Positions 45,916 through 55,300 of a stretch of DNA of 64,000 nt are shown piece by piece. This DNA comes from CAVWXT01 sp963759115 (GTDB lineage Bacteria > Planctomycetota > Planctomycetia > Pirellulales > Thermoguttaceae): positions 434,001 to 498,000 of the forward strand of contig CAVWXT010000006.1 of the NCBI GenBank assembly GCA_963759115.1. Direction: 5' to 3'. Below the pieces are notes generated by a model. It did not search any database. It had not been told where the DNA came from and saw only the letters and a list, made by a program, of their open reading frames with translations. Positions within the stretch are counted from its first letter, which is position 1. The number at the start of each line of letters is the position of its first letter. The position numbers and the translations under genes were made by a program.

Positions 45916-47430
45916 TTACACCTGCCATGGAACCACGAACGGCGGGCGAAAGTCGCGCGAGAGGAGTTTGTTGGCGGCCTCGCTGAACTCGCCCACGAAC
46001 CGTTCCGTGTCAGGGTCGATCGTAAGCAGGGCGCCCAGGGTGGCGGGCGTCTTGTCGAGGTCGATGCCGTTGGCCAGCAGGTGGGCCTGCATGGCGTCGT
46101 AGGCGGCGGCCAACTCCTTGCGGCCTTCGATACGCTGGCGAATCTCGCCATCGGGCATTGTCCGGCCAACGCGATGCGAGATATTGGCCAGGTGTACGAG
46201 GGCGGCCGACAGGTGACCTTGGAGAATGTCGGCCACCAGGTCGCCGGTGCGGCGGCTCCGCATGGTCTCGACGAAGTTCCGGTTCACGTCGGGTGTGGCC
46301 GGTTGAAATTCCTTGATTAGCGTGCCGTCCTTGCCGAAGGCCTTGTTGCCGATTACGTAGCCGTTCTCACAATGGATCACCTTGCCGATGGCCACGCCCA
46401 GGTAGCTATCCATCGACTTCTCGCCGCCGCCCCAATCGTCCTGGTCCACCAACGGGCCTTTCATGAACGACTTGTTCTTGGGCAGGCCGCGGACCTCGAA
46501 CAGGATCGGCGCCGGCTCGTAGTCAAAGAACATGAGTTGGGTGTTGGGCGTCTGGCCGTCGTCGGCATAGCCGAATCGTCCGCCAATGCTGATCGCGTGT
46601 CGCGGCAGGCGGTCGCCCACGGCCATGCGGCAGCCGTCGAGGTTATGAATGCCCATGTTGCCCAGGTCGCCGTTGCCGGTGAGCCAGTCCCAGTGCCAGT
46701 CGTAATGCAGATGGCGGCGCCGCAACGGCGCCATCGGTGCCGGGCCGGACCAGAGATCGTAATCGAGCGAGGCGGGCACGGGCTGGACGCCGCCGGCCTG
46801 GCCGATGCTGGTGCGCGGCCGGTAGTTCAGCCCCCGCACGAGCAACAACTTCCCGAGGTGGCCTTGCTGCACGTAATCGAGCGCTTCCTTGAAGCCGCTT
46901 GGGCTCCGCGAAGCGTTGGCGCAGACGACGATGCGCTCGTACTTGCGGGCCGCCTCGACCATCTTGCGGCCCTCGAAGATGCTGTACGACGCCGGCTTCT
47001 GCACGAAAACGTCCTTGCCTGCCTGACAGGCCCAAACGGTCACCAAGGCGTGCCAGTGGTTGGGCGTGGTGACGGTCACCGCGTCGATGTCCTTGTTCTC
47101 CAAGAGGCGGCGGACGTCGGCGTAGGCCTCGACCTTGTGGTTCTCTTTCTTGAGTTGCTCCACTTCCGCGCCGAGGATGGCGCTATCGACGTCGCAGACG
47201 GCCACCACGCGGACGCCGGGAATCTTGCGGAAGTCGCGAAGGTCGCGTTTGCCCTTGCCGCCGTTCTTGACGGTCGAGCCAAGGCCCACTACGGCCACGC
47301 GGATGTCATTGTTGGCGCCGGCGGCCCGCAGCCACGGCGCGTAGCCAAGCGAGGCGCCCAGGACGGTAGCCGAAGCGGCGGCCGAACGCTTCAGGAAACG
47401 GCGACGAGACGTGCTCTTCATATTGTTCAT
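45916..47430 (-). CDS. TAT-exported Gfo/Idh/MocA-family oxidoreductase
   Basis: 504 aa. A TAT signal (TSRRRFLKRSAAASATVLGA) precedes the mature protein. The Rossmann start IRVAVVGLGSTVKNGGKGK binds NAD(P). VQKPASYSIFEGRKM stands at the usual EKP motif (E replaced by Q), and NMGIHNLDGCRMAVGDRLP holds the catalytic-region H and D. These proteins oxidise or rearrange sugars; exported members are abundant in Planctomycetota and usually act on polysaccharide-derived sugars. An inner ATG at 47421 is an alternative start. Confidence 0.9.
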   Translation of the reverse strand: MNNMKSTSRRRFLKRSAAASATVLGASLGYAPWLRAAGANNDIRVAVVGLGSTVKNGGKGKRDLRDFRKIPGVRVVAVCDVDSAILGAEVEQLKKENHKVEAYADVRRLLENKDIDAVTVTTPNHWHALVTVWACQAGKDVFVQKPASYSIFEGRKMVEAARKYERIVVCANASRSPSGFKEALDYVQQGHLGKLLLVRGLNYRPRTSIGQAGGVQPVPASLDYDLWSGPAPMAPLRRRHLHYDWHWDWLTGNGDLGNMGIHNLDGCRMAVGDRLPRHAISIGGRFGYADDGQTPNTQLMFFDYEPAPILFEVRGLPKNKSFMKGPLVDQDDWGGGEKSMDSYLGVAIGKVIHCENGYVIGNKAFGKDGTLIKEFQPATPDVNRNFVETMRSRRTGDLVADILQGHLSAALVHLANISHRVGRTMPDGEIRQRIEGRKELAAAYDAMQAHLLANGIDLDKTPATLGALLTIDPDTERFVGEFSEAANKLLSRDFRPPFVVPWQV

Positions 47431-47465
47431 GGTTCATTTCCTCTGATCTACGTGACTAAGGCCAG

Positions 47466-47525
47466 AAGCGTCCCCTCTCCCGATCGACCTTCGGTCGGCG
47501 TCTGGAGAGGTGCAAGGGTGAGGGC
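47466..47525. repeat. palindromic repeat family C copy
   Basis: CCCCTCTCCC then CGACCTTCGGTCGG and GGGTGAGGGC resemble the pair at the pstA start. It lies upstream of the oxidoreductase gene. Confidence 0.6.
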
Positions 47526-47674
47526 TTCGTAGTGTTCCCGCCAACTGGCATTGGCACACTGCATAGGATAACCCCGGGCAAAGTGTGAGTCCCGATGGGA
47601 CGGCAGTCAATAGCCGGGGACGTGAGTCCCTGGAGTCGGACTTCCGCGCAAGCTCAGTGCCGTTGGGCACAAGT

Positions 47675-48699
47675 CTACCCCGTTCGAGTTGCTGTCGCAA
47701 GGATGCCCGGCGAGAGCGTGACCGTTCGGATCAGGCGACGCCAACTCCGCATCTCGAACCAGATGAAGAACACTCCCGCGCCGAGATAGACGGCCAGCAG
47801 GAGCCACACGATCCACGGCGTGGGGCCGTGAAATGGAACCGTCTCTGCCGCCAGCGTGGGCCGGGTCATCGAGAACAGCAGGGCCACTTCGCCCAAACTC
47901 CAACTCTTGACCGCCATGCGGCCCATAATGCCGGGAAGGAGAAAGCCAAAAGGCGTCGGCCACGAGCAGGCGACGGCCTCCATCGTCAGCGGCGCCGCGT
48001 GGTCGAACCGCCCTGCCGCCTTCGCCGCGCCGATCCCGAAGGCCGACGCCACCGAGCCAATGTCGCACAGCACCGGGCCCGAATCGACGTCCATCAGCTT
48101 CTTGGTCGATTCGCGCGGCATTTCCGTGAAGCCGGCGACCCAGCCCGTGTCTTTCCAAAATCCTTCTGCATACGCGTCGTACCAACGGCCCGCGACCGCC
48201 GGGTCGAGTTCGGCTAGAACACGTTCTCCTTCTCCAGGTAGCCATCGCCCCATTTGGCCTTTACCCAGGTCGCCGTCACCGGCGAGGCGACAATCTGCGC
48301 CGCCTTTTCCACCGCCTCGCCAATGGTTCCTTGGGTGGCGTCGATCTGGCCGCGCTGCTGAAGGTTGTCGGCCGTGACCAGGTAGAACACCGCGCCGAAC
48401 ATGGGCCATTCCGTTGCGGGAATGTCATCCTGACGGATCGATTGGGCGTAATTCGTCGCCAGGTAGGTGTTCGCCCACGAGAGAAATCGCGGCGTGGCCA
48501 GCTTGAACCAGAAGGGCACCAGCCAGGTTTCGCCGGTCCCCTCTTTCAATTGCGAGTCCGTCGCCATGATGCAGATCGTGATCGCCGGATAGATGAACAG
48601 CATCAGCGAAAGGACAATCACCGCGCCGGACACGGCAAGGTGGAATCTCAGCTTCAAGTGCCGAATTCGCTTTCCCGCATTGGTCGTGTCGATTCTCAT
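47675..48699 (-). CDS. membrane-anchored protein of unknown function, one frameshift
   Basis: About 340 aa from ATG 48699 with AAAGGAG upstream. An N-terminal membrane helix (HLAVSGAVIVLSLMLFIYPA) precedes a roughly 230-residue extracytoplasmic domain and a C-terminal helix (WIVWLLLAVYLGAGVFFIWF). The frame shifts near 48220 (YLEKENV then LAELDPAVAGRWYDAY). A conserved-looking core contains GWVAGFTEMPRESTKKLMDV. I recognise no family. Confidence 0.65.
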
Positions 48700-48840
48700 G
48701 AGAAATCTCCTTTCGTCAATAACCAGCCATTTTGTGGGACGGGGAAGAGTCGTTCGCTGCATCGACCGGTCGACTGTGTGCGCGAGTTGGAATGTGCTAA
48801 GCTCGAAGCTCGGTGGCCCCGCTCAGCCGGAGGATCTGCC

Positions 48841-49362
48841 ATGCAGGCACCTGATTCCCAAGATGCGCGACGCCTCTGGTACATTCGCCTCCTGTTGGGA
48901 CTGTTTGTGCTGGCGTTGGTGTTGAGCGGCCTCACCGCGTTTCCGCTACCGTGGGAATTGCGGCTGTTGACGTCTTGGTTTGGCGAAGGAACCGCGATAG
49001 GCACTGCCTTTCCGGGCCTGGCGTATTGGCTGTCGCGCGTCCGAGAAGGGCTGGACGCGGCCGGACGCGAGTATCCCTTTCTGGCATACGGCACCGACTG
49101 GCTGGCCTTTGCCCATATCGTGATTGGCGTTGCTTTCTGGGGACCGCTGAAAGACCCCGTTCGGAACATTTGGGTGGTCGAGTTCGGCATGATTGCCTGC
49201 CTGCTGGTCATTCCGCTGGCGCTTGTTTGTGGCCCGATCCGCGGCATCCCGTTCTGCTGGCGGCTGCTCGACTGCTCGTTCGGCATCGTTGGCCTGATTC
49301 CGCTGGCAATCGTGCGATGGCTGATCCTCGGCCTGGAACGGGCAGAGCCGCGGGGAGAATAG
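48841..49362 (+). CDS. four-helix membrane protein, hypothetical
   Basis: 173 aa from ATG 48841 (MQAPDSQDARRLWYIRLLLG). Predicted helices: LLLGLFVLALVLSGLTAF, DWLAFAHIVIGVAFWGPL, GMIACLLVIPLALVCG and IVGLIPLAIVRWLILGL. The spacing and the invariant-looking EYPFLAYGTDWLAFAH resemble a conserved hypothetical membrane family. It is divergent from the preceding gene (142 bp). Confidence 0.7.
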   Translation: MQAPDSQDARRLWYIRLLLGLFVLALVLSGLTAFPLPWELRLLTSWFGEGTAIGTAFPGLAYWLSRVREGLDAAGREYPFLAYGTDWLAFAHIVIGVAFWGPLKDPVRNIWVVEFGMIACLLVIPLALVCGPIRGIPFCWRLLDCSFGIVGLIPLAIVRWLILGLERAEPRGE

Positions 49363-49461
49363 TGCGCCGGGCGACCGCCGTGAGCTTCTCGGTGGGTCGG
49401 CGGTTGTTACACGAATCGGTCGTGCTGTATCGTCGAATCGCCACGTCCGTTGCAGGTGCGG

Positions 49462-50157
49462 CTAGCGCACCATCGCGTCCCAAATCAGCCATGCCACCAC
49501 CTCGTAAGCGTTGCCCCAACTCTGCTCGCGGAAAAACTGCACGGGTGCGCCCGGAGCGCCCACGAAGGGCCGCAGAACCCAGGCCATCTGGATGCCGATG
49601 AAGATGTAGATCGCCAACCATGTCCACAGCATCTGTCGGTGTCTGATGTTCCGGCGGACCAATGGGCGATAGTACCCCCATAGCAGTCGCTGCCCCGAGA
49701 GACTTGCCACGGCGAAGAGCACTCCGTTGGCGAGAATCGCTGCGGAGTAGTCGGCCGACGAGGCGTACCAAAGCAGGATGAATGGGGCCAGCGAGGCCAG
49801 GATGATGGCTACGCCGGCCTGCGCGGCAACCAGAGCGCGCAAGGCCTGCAGAAAATCGCGGCGCAACCCAAACAGCGTGTTCAGGACAAGGAAACTTGGC
49901 AGGCCGATCGAAAAGGTGACCAACAGCAGCAGCGGCACCTTCACCGCCGAGTAAGCGACTTGCCACAGTCGCACGCCGCCGGCGCCGTCGAACGTGCCCA
50001 TCGCCGCGCCGTAGAGCGCGCCGAAGAGCAAGACGTGTCCCGCCAGCCAGACAAGCGCCGAACCGGCCGGGGCCGACTGCGTGGTCCAGGGCCGCCGCCG
50101 CAGAATGTCGTCGGTCCGCGCGAGGGACGTCGACAATGTCGTGAAGCCGACCATCAT
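49462..50157 (-). CDS. multi-helix membrane protein B of the winged-helix module
   Basis: 231 aa from ATG 50157 (MMVGFTTLSTSLARTDDILR). About six hydrophobic segments, for example ALVWLAGHVLLFGALYGAAM, VPLLLLVTFSIGLPSFLVL and LAIYIFIGIQMAWVLRPFVG. Its start overlaps the stop of the gene before it (ATGA). The end IQMAWVLRPFVGAPGAPVQF parallels TQMAWVLRPFFGRPHTGFQW in that gene, so the two are tandem paralogues. Function unknown. Confidence 0.75.
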   Translation of the reverse strand: MMVGFTTLSTSLARTDDILRRRPWTTQSAPAGSALVWLAGHVLLFGALYGAAMGTFDGAGGVRLWQVAYSAVKVPLLLLVTFSIGLPSFLVLNTLFGLRRDFLQALRALVAAQAGVAIILASLAPFILLWYASSADYSAAILANGVLFAVASLSGQRLLWGYYRPLVRRNIRHRQMLWTWLAIYIFIGIQMAWVLRPFVGAPGAPVQFFREQSWGNAYEVVAWLIWDAMVR

Positions 50158-50980
50158 GACAGTAGACTCCGCAACGCCTCCCACAATCCTTGGAAGAAGT
50201 TTGAGCCTCGTGGGCTGAACCACTGAAAACCGGTGTGCGGCCTGCCGAAGAACGGCCGCAGCACCCAGGCCATTTGTGTTCCAACCAGGCCGAAGATCAA
50301 CATCCAACAGTAGAACACGGTCTTCACGTGTCGGCCCAACACGTGGCCCTCCATACGATCCAACGCGCTGGGCTCCTCCACCAACTGGGCTGAAACCGGT
50401 TCCGCCCCCGGTCCGCTTTCCTGCAAACCCTCGTGCCCGGGCTCGTGCGGCGTGCGCGGCTGCTCCGGCGGCCAGCTCTGCGCGATGCTCAGGCGTTGCA
50501 GCGTTTGCAGCAGGAAGGCCATTCCCAGCAGCCCGGAGACCGTATACACCAGCACGTTGAGCAACACCATGAACGGCCAACTTGTCGTGCTGAACGAGAA
50601 GAACCCCACGATCGGTCCCATCGAGGCCAACACCGCGAGATTCACGCCGAGCGAGGCGATCAAAAGTTGCAGCACCACGCGAAGGGTCAGCCGCGAACCG
50701 AGCAGGGCGTTGAAAACGTACAACGAGGGGAGCGTGACGCCGAGGGTCAGAAAGAACAACGCTGGCACCTTCAGCGTGGTGGCGTACCACTGCATGTACG
50801 ACGGATCTTCGGGCCGGCAGCCGGCGTAAAGCCCGGAGAACGCGCCGTAGGACAGCGCCAGCAACAGGATCACCGTAGAGACTCCACCGATCGGCACGTC
50901 GAGCGTCTGCGCCGCAGCGCGGCAGGGCGCGTGGCGTCGCCCCGCAGAATCCGATCCAGGTCGCGGAACCAGCGTCGCAT
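50154..50980 (-). CDS. multi-helix membrane protein A of the winged-helix module, one frameshift
   Basis: About 275 aa. The start ATG 50980 (MRRWFRDLDRILRGDATRP) has GGAG upstream. A one-base shift near 50915 joins it to DVPIGGVSTVILLLALSYGA. About six helices follow; a charged loop (PEQPRTPHEPGHEGLQESGP) splits the last two. It ends LRSLLS and overlaps the next gene by ATGA. A 15-bp palindrome lies 20 bp before the start. No known transporter family is evident. Confidence 0.72.
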
Positions 50981-51000
50981 GATTGTACTCCTGCAAAGAA

Positions 51001-51015
51001 CTTTGTGTTACAAAG
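51001..51015. promoter_or_regulatory. 15-bp palindromic operator, copy 1
   Basis: CTTTGTGTTACAAAG, a near-perfect palindrome, 20 bp upstream of the membrane-protein-A start. The same pattern stands at 52088-52102, 22 bp upstream of the regulator operon. Predicted binding site of the winged-helix regulator. Confidence 0.6.
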
Positions 51016-51052
51016 CGCACAGCTAAAAAAATATGCCTTCAGCACGCGATTT

Positions 51053-51379
51053 TCACGATGATTCCTCCTTGGCCTTGCCTCCTCGATCGACGATCTGACG
51101 CAAGGTCTCCAAGTAGCGCTCGAAGGCCCTTCTGCCCTTCGGCGTCAGACGCATGGTCGTGTAGGGGCGGCGCCCGCGAAAAGACTTTTCGACGACGATG
51201 TATCCCGCTTCATCGAGTGTCCGCGAGTGCGCACTGAGGTTGCCGTCGGTCAACTCCAGCATCGACTTCAACTCGTTGAAGCTCAATTCCGCCGACACGG
51301 CCAGCGCCGCCACGATCGACAGGCGCACCCGCTCGTGAATGACCGCGTCGATGTCGTCGGGTCTGACGGGCTCGCTCAT
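51053..51379 (-). CDS. winged-helix transcriptional regulator
   Basis: 108 aa from ATG 51379 (MSEPVRPDDIDAVIHERVRL). The fold is a compact winged helix: VRLSIVAALAVSAELSFNEL, recognition helix LTDGNLSAHSRTLDEAGY, then a wing with SFRGRRPYTTMRLTPKGRRAF. This is the pattern of the single-domain 'winged helix DNA-binding' family (HTH_34 type). The start overlaps the stop of the upstream membrane protein (ATGA). It most likely represses its own operon and the adjacent one through the CTTTG-N5-CAAAG sites. Confidence 0.85.
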   Translation of the reverse strand: MSEPVRPDDIDAVIHERVRLSIVAALAVSAELSFNELKSMLELTDGNLSAHSRTLDEAGYIVVEKSFRGRRPYTTMRLTPKGRRAFERYLETLRQIVDRGGKAKEESS

Positions 51380-52065
51380 GAGATCACCGTCTGCCGTTGT
51401 TTCCGAAGGATGTAGAACCCGAAAATGATGTGCAGCAAGCCAAACGATAACGCCGCCGAGACGACGCCGTATTGCGGGAAACACAACAAGGCGATGATGC
51501 CCAAGGCGATGAACGCCAAGCCGAGAACGCGCGGCGGCCGGATCGAGAACAGCCCCGCCGTGTAAACCCCCGTGCCGTAGAGCATCATCCAGATGGGCAC
51601 GATGTACTGAATTTCTTCCGCCTTCGGCTCCAGGGGAATGCTGAAGTCGAACGTCCATATCATGTCCAAGAGTTTTGGGTCGAAAGGGAGCAGGAACTTC
51701 ACGGTCAACACCATGGCCACTACCACGCTCGGCGTCAGCGAAAACGCGGCAACTCGCATTGGACGATCCACGGGCACGAGTTGCTGCCGTGCGGCCGCCC
51801 GCGTCGTGAGAATCACCTCCAGCAATACGCCGATCACGCCAATCAGAAACCACATCACGCAGAAGGCAATCTGGCCATTGATCGACAGGTGCAGGATATC
51901 GGCGAAGTCCAGCGAGCCGAACATGGCGTAACTGACCCCGCAGCCGGCCAGTACCATCAGTCCGCCGACGACCGCGGGCACCCCGGGCAGCAGCGTGAAG
52001 AGCGTTGCCCGTTCCATGATCCGCTGGATCTCCTGCATACGGGTCTGGGCTTCGTCGGCGTTCAT
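51376..52065 (-). CDS. membrane protein co-expressed with the winged-helix regulator
   Basis: 229 aa, MNADEAQTRMQEIQRIMERA followed by about six helices (LPGVPAVVGGLMVLAGCGVS, FCVMWFLIGVIGVLLEVIL, YGVVSAALSFGLLHIIFGFY). The soluble N-terminus is a short amphipathic helix. It is the first gene of the regulator operon. Membrane partners of this regulator type may sense a stress or ligand; that is inference. Confidence 0.8.
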   Translation of the reverse strand: MNADEAQTRMQEIQRIMERATLFTLLPGVPAVVGGLMVLAGCGVSYAMFGSLDFADILHLSINGQIAFCVMWFLIGVIGVLLEVILTTRAAARQQLVPVDRPMRVAAFSLTPSVVVAMVLTVKFLLPFDPKLLDMIWTFDFSIPLEPKAEEIQYIVPIWMMLYGTGVYTAGLFSIRPPRVLGLAFIALGIIALLCFPQYGVVSAALSFGLLHIIFGFYILRKQRQTVIS

Positions 52066-52087
52066 GGCACACCTCTCGGGTTATTTG

Positions 52088-52102
52088 CTTTGCACTACAA
52101 AG
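52088..52102. promoter_or_regulatory. 15-bp palindromic operator, copy 2
   Basis: CTTTGCACTACAAAG, sharing CTTTG-N4-ACAAAG with copy 1 at 51001, located 22 bp before the start of the regulator operon. Sequence on both sides is AT-rich (TTATTTG, TAATTTAT), as expected at a promoter. Confidence 0.6.
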
Positions 52103-52354
52103 TAATTTATCGCATCAAGACGCCAATGTCAACAGTTTCTTTTCCAAATTCCGGGATTTCCAACGCCAGGCTGGATGGTTCCGGCACGATATTCAACGAA
52201 CCGCTCAGGAGTTCCACGATCATCGTGGCATTGGCCACCTGGCCAACTCCCGTGCGTGCTTGACGGGCGTTAGGACCGGTGATACGCTCCTACATATCTT
52301 GGTCCGCGATCGCCGTCCCACGCCAATCCACCTGCCTAGCTCAAGGAATGCAGC

Positions 52355-55300
52355 ATGAGAAGCCGTTGGCTCGTAGCCGTAGCGACTGTTCTGAACGTCG
52401 TCCTGGCCGGTCAATCGGGAACCTGCGAGGAGCCGTCCGCCGTGGCCCTGCCTGCGGGCGTCCGCGCGGTTTGGGACATGGGCAAGGCCTACCGTGAGAC
52501 AACGCCCACCCGCGAGCGTATCTGCATCAATGGCCTGTGGCGGTGGCAGCCGGCGGCGCCCAAGAGCGATGCGCCGCCCACGGCGAATTGGGGCTACTTC
52601 AAGGTCCCCGGCAGTTGGCCGGGAATCACCGACTATCAAGAGCATGACAGCCAGACGGTCTATGCCCATCCAAGTTGGAAGGGCGAGCGCATCGGCGGCG
52701 TGAACGTGGCTTGGTATCAGCGCGAAATCGTCGTGCCGCGGGAGTGGGCCGGCCGCCGCATTGTCTTGTCCACGGAGTATCTGAATTCCCGCGCAGCCGT
52801 GTACGTCGACGGCAAGAGGATCGGCGAGATGGTGTTCCCGGCCGGCGAGGTCGACCTTACCGCGGCATGTCCGGCGGGGAGCAAGCACGTGCTCAGCTTG
52901 CAGGTCGCCGCCGTGTCGCGGCGCGGGGCCGCTCAGTTGTCCTACGACAACCCCACGGGGAAAACGAATAGCTCGATCAAGCGGCGGGGCCTGTGCGGCG
53001 ACGTGTATCTGGTCGGCACGCCCGCCGGGGCACGGATCGCGGACGTGAAGGTGGACCCGTCGGTGCGGAAAGGCGAGATCACCTTCGACACCGGCCTGCA
53101 AGACCTGGCCGCCGGCGCCCAGTACGTCCTTCAGACCGTCATCACCGAAAAGGGACGGAAGGTTGCCGAGTTCACCAGCAAGCCCTTCGCGGCCGGCGAG
53201 TTGAAGGGCGGGCGGATCAAGGTGACCGACAAGTGGAAGGCCGAGAAGCTCTGGGACATCCATACGCCCCAGAATACCTATGAGGCGGCCGTGTCGCTGT
53301 TGGCGGCCGACAAGAAGGTGCTCGACTCCGCGGTGGCCGTGCGTTTCGGCTTCCGCGAGATGTGGATCGAGGGCCGCGACCTTTATCTGAACGGCACCCG
53401 CATCTTCCTCTCGTCCGTACCGCTGGATAATGCCTTGGTCGGGGCCACCATGGCCTGCTACGACGGGGCCAAGGAAAGCCTGTTGCGGCTGAAAGCGACG
53501 GGCATCAACATGGTCTACACCCACAATTACAGTAGTGATCCGGGCGCCCACGTGAGTTTCGCGGAGATTCTCCAGGCCGCCGACGACGTGGGGATGCTGG
53601 TTTCCATGACCCAGCCGCACTTCAGCCGGTACAATTGGAGAGACGTCGACGCCGAGCAGAAGAACGGTTACGCGCAACTGGCCGAATTCTACGTCCGCGT
53701 GGTCGAGAATCATCCCTCGGTCGTGTTCTACTCCACCAGCCACAACACCGGCTATCACGGCGACATGGACCCCGAGATGATCGACGGCACCACGGACCCG
53801 CGCACCGGCACGTCGCGCGACCGGGCGAACTGGGCGTTGAGGGCCCAGGCGATCATCAACCGGCTCGACCCGACGCGCATCGTCTATCATCATGCGGCCG
53901 GCAACGTCGGCCCCATGCACACGGTCAACTTCTACCCGAACATGGTGCCGATCCAGGAAATGGACGACTGGTTCGAGCACTGGGCCACCGTCGGCGTAAA
54001 GCCCGTCTTCACCTGCGAATACGGCACGCCGTTCACGTGGGACTGGTCGCTGTACCGCGGTCTCTATAAGGGCCGCCAGGAATGGGGCAACGCCGTCGTG
54101 CCGTGGGAATACTGCAACGCCGAATGGAACGCCCAATTCGTCGGCGATCGGGCCTTCAATATCCTCGACGCGGAAAAAGAAAACCTCCGCTGGGAGGCCA
54201 AGCAGTTCCGCGACGGCAAGGTCTGGCACCGCTGGGATTATCCCAACAAATTGGGCACCGAAAAACTGACCGACGCGTACCCGGTGTTCGCGGAGTATTT
54301 CACCAGCAATTGGCGGGCGTTCCGCACCTGGAACATGTCGGCCAACTCGCCCTGGGAGCTGTCGCATCTCTTGATCTTGCGCGACGGCGTCGACAAGGGC
54401 CGCAAGCAACTCAAGGTCGATTGGGAGAACTTGCAGCGTCCGGGGTTGAGCCCCGACTACCTCGGCGAGCGCTACGAGCGCTTCGATATGGCCTTCGAGC
54501 GGTCGGATTGGATTGCCACCGAGGCCGCCCAGGCCCTGGTGCGGAACAACTTGCCGCTCTTGGCCTACATCGGCGGCAAGCCGGCCCGCTTCACCAGCAA
54601 GGACCACAACTTCCTGGCCGGCGAAACGGTCGAAAAGCAACTGATCGTCATCAACAATTGCCGCGAAACGGTCGAGTGCGGATGCACCTGGTCGTTGGGC
54701 GTCTCCCCGGCCATCAGCGGCCAGAAGACGGTCAAGGTCGCCACCGGCCAGCAGGAACGCATTCCGCTACGATTCGAACTGCCCGCCGGCCTGGCGTCCG
54801 GCCGGTACGACATCAAGGCCACCGTCAAGTTCAGCAACGGTGAAACGCAGAAGGATTCGTCCGCCATCCACGTGCTCCCGCTGCCGGCTGCGGCCACGCC
54901 TACCGCCAAGATCGCCCTGTGGGATCCCAAGGGCGAGACGGGCAAATTGCTGGAAAGTCTGAGCGTGAAGTGCCAGCCCGTCGCCGCCGACGCCGATCTG
55001 GCCGGCTACGACGTGGTGATCGTGGGCAAAGCGGCGATGACCCCCGACGGCCCGGGGCCCAATGTGGCGGCCGTGCGCAACGGCCTGAAAGTGATCGTGT
55101 TCGAGCAGGCGGCGAAAACGTTGGAGCAGCGTTTCGGCTTCCGCGTGGACGAGTACGGCCTGCGGAACGCCTTCAATCGCATGACCGATCATCCGGCCCT
55201 GATTGGACTCAACGTGCAGAACCTCCGCGACTGGCGGGGCGAAGCCACGCTGCTCAAGCCGCGGCTGGACCGCGAAGGGATGCACGCCATCGACACGTTG

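Noticed and set aside
45529..46320. Plus-strand frame starting MCDNHTHFTFDSYRRYW
   Set aside because: The first residues look protein-like but the frame soon becomes Arg/Pro-rich and runs antisense through the oxidoreductase gene.
52220..54640. Long minus-strand open frame (806 codons) opposite the GH2-like gene
   Set aside because: It is the antisense of a well-supported gene in GC-rich DNA, has no domain and no plausible start signal. Similar antisense frames at 36430-38154, 38722-40182 and 54767-56209 were rejected for the same reason.
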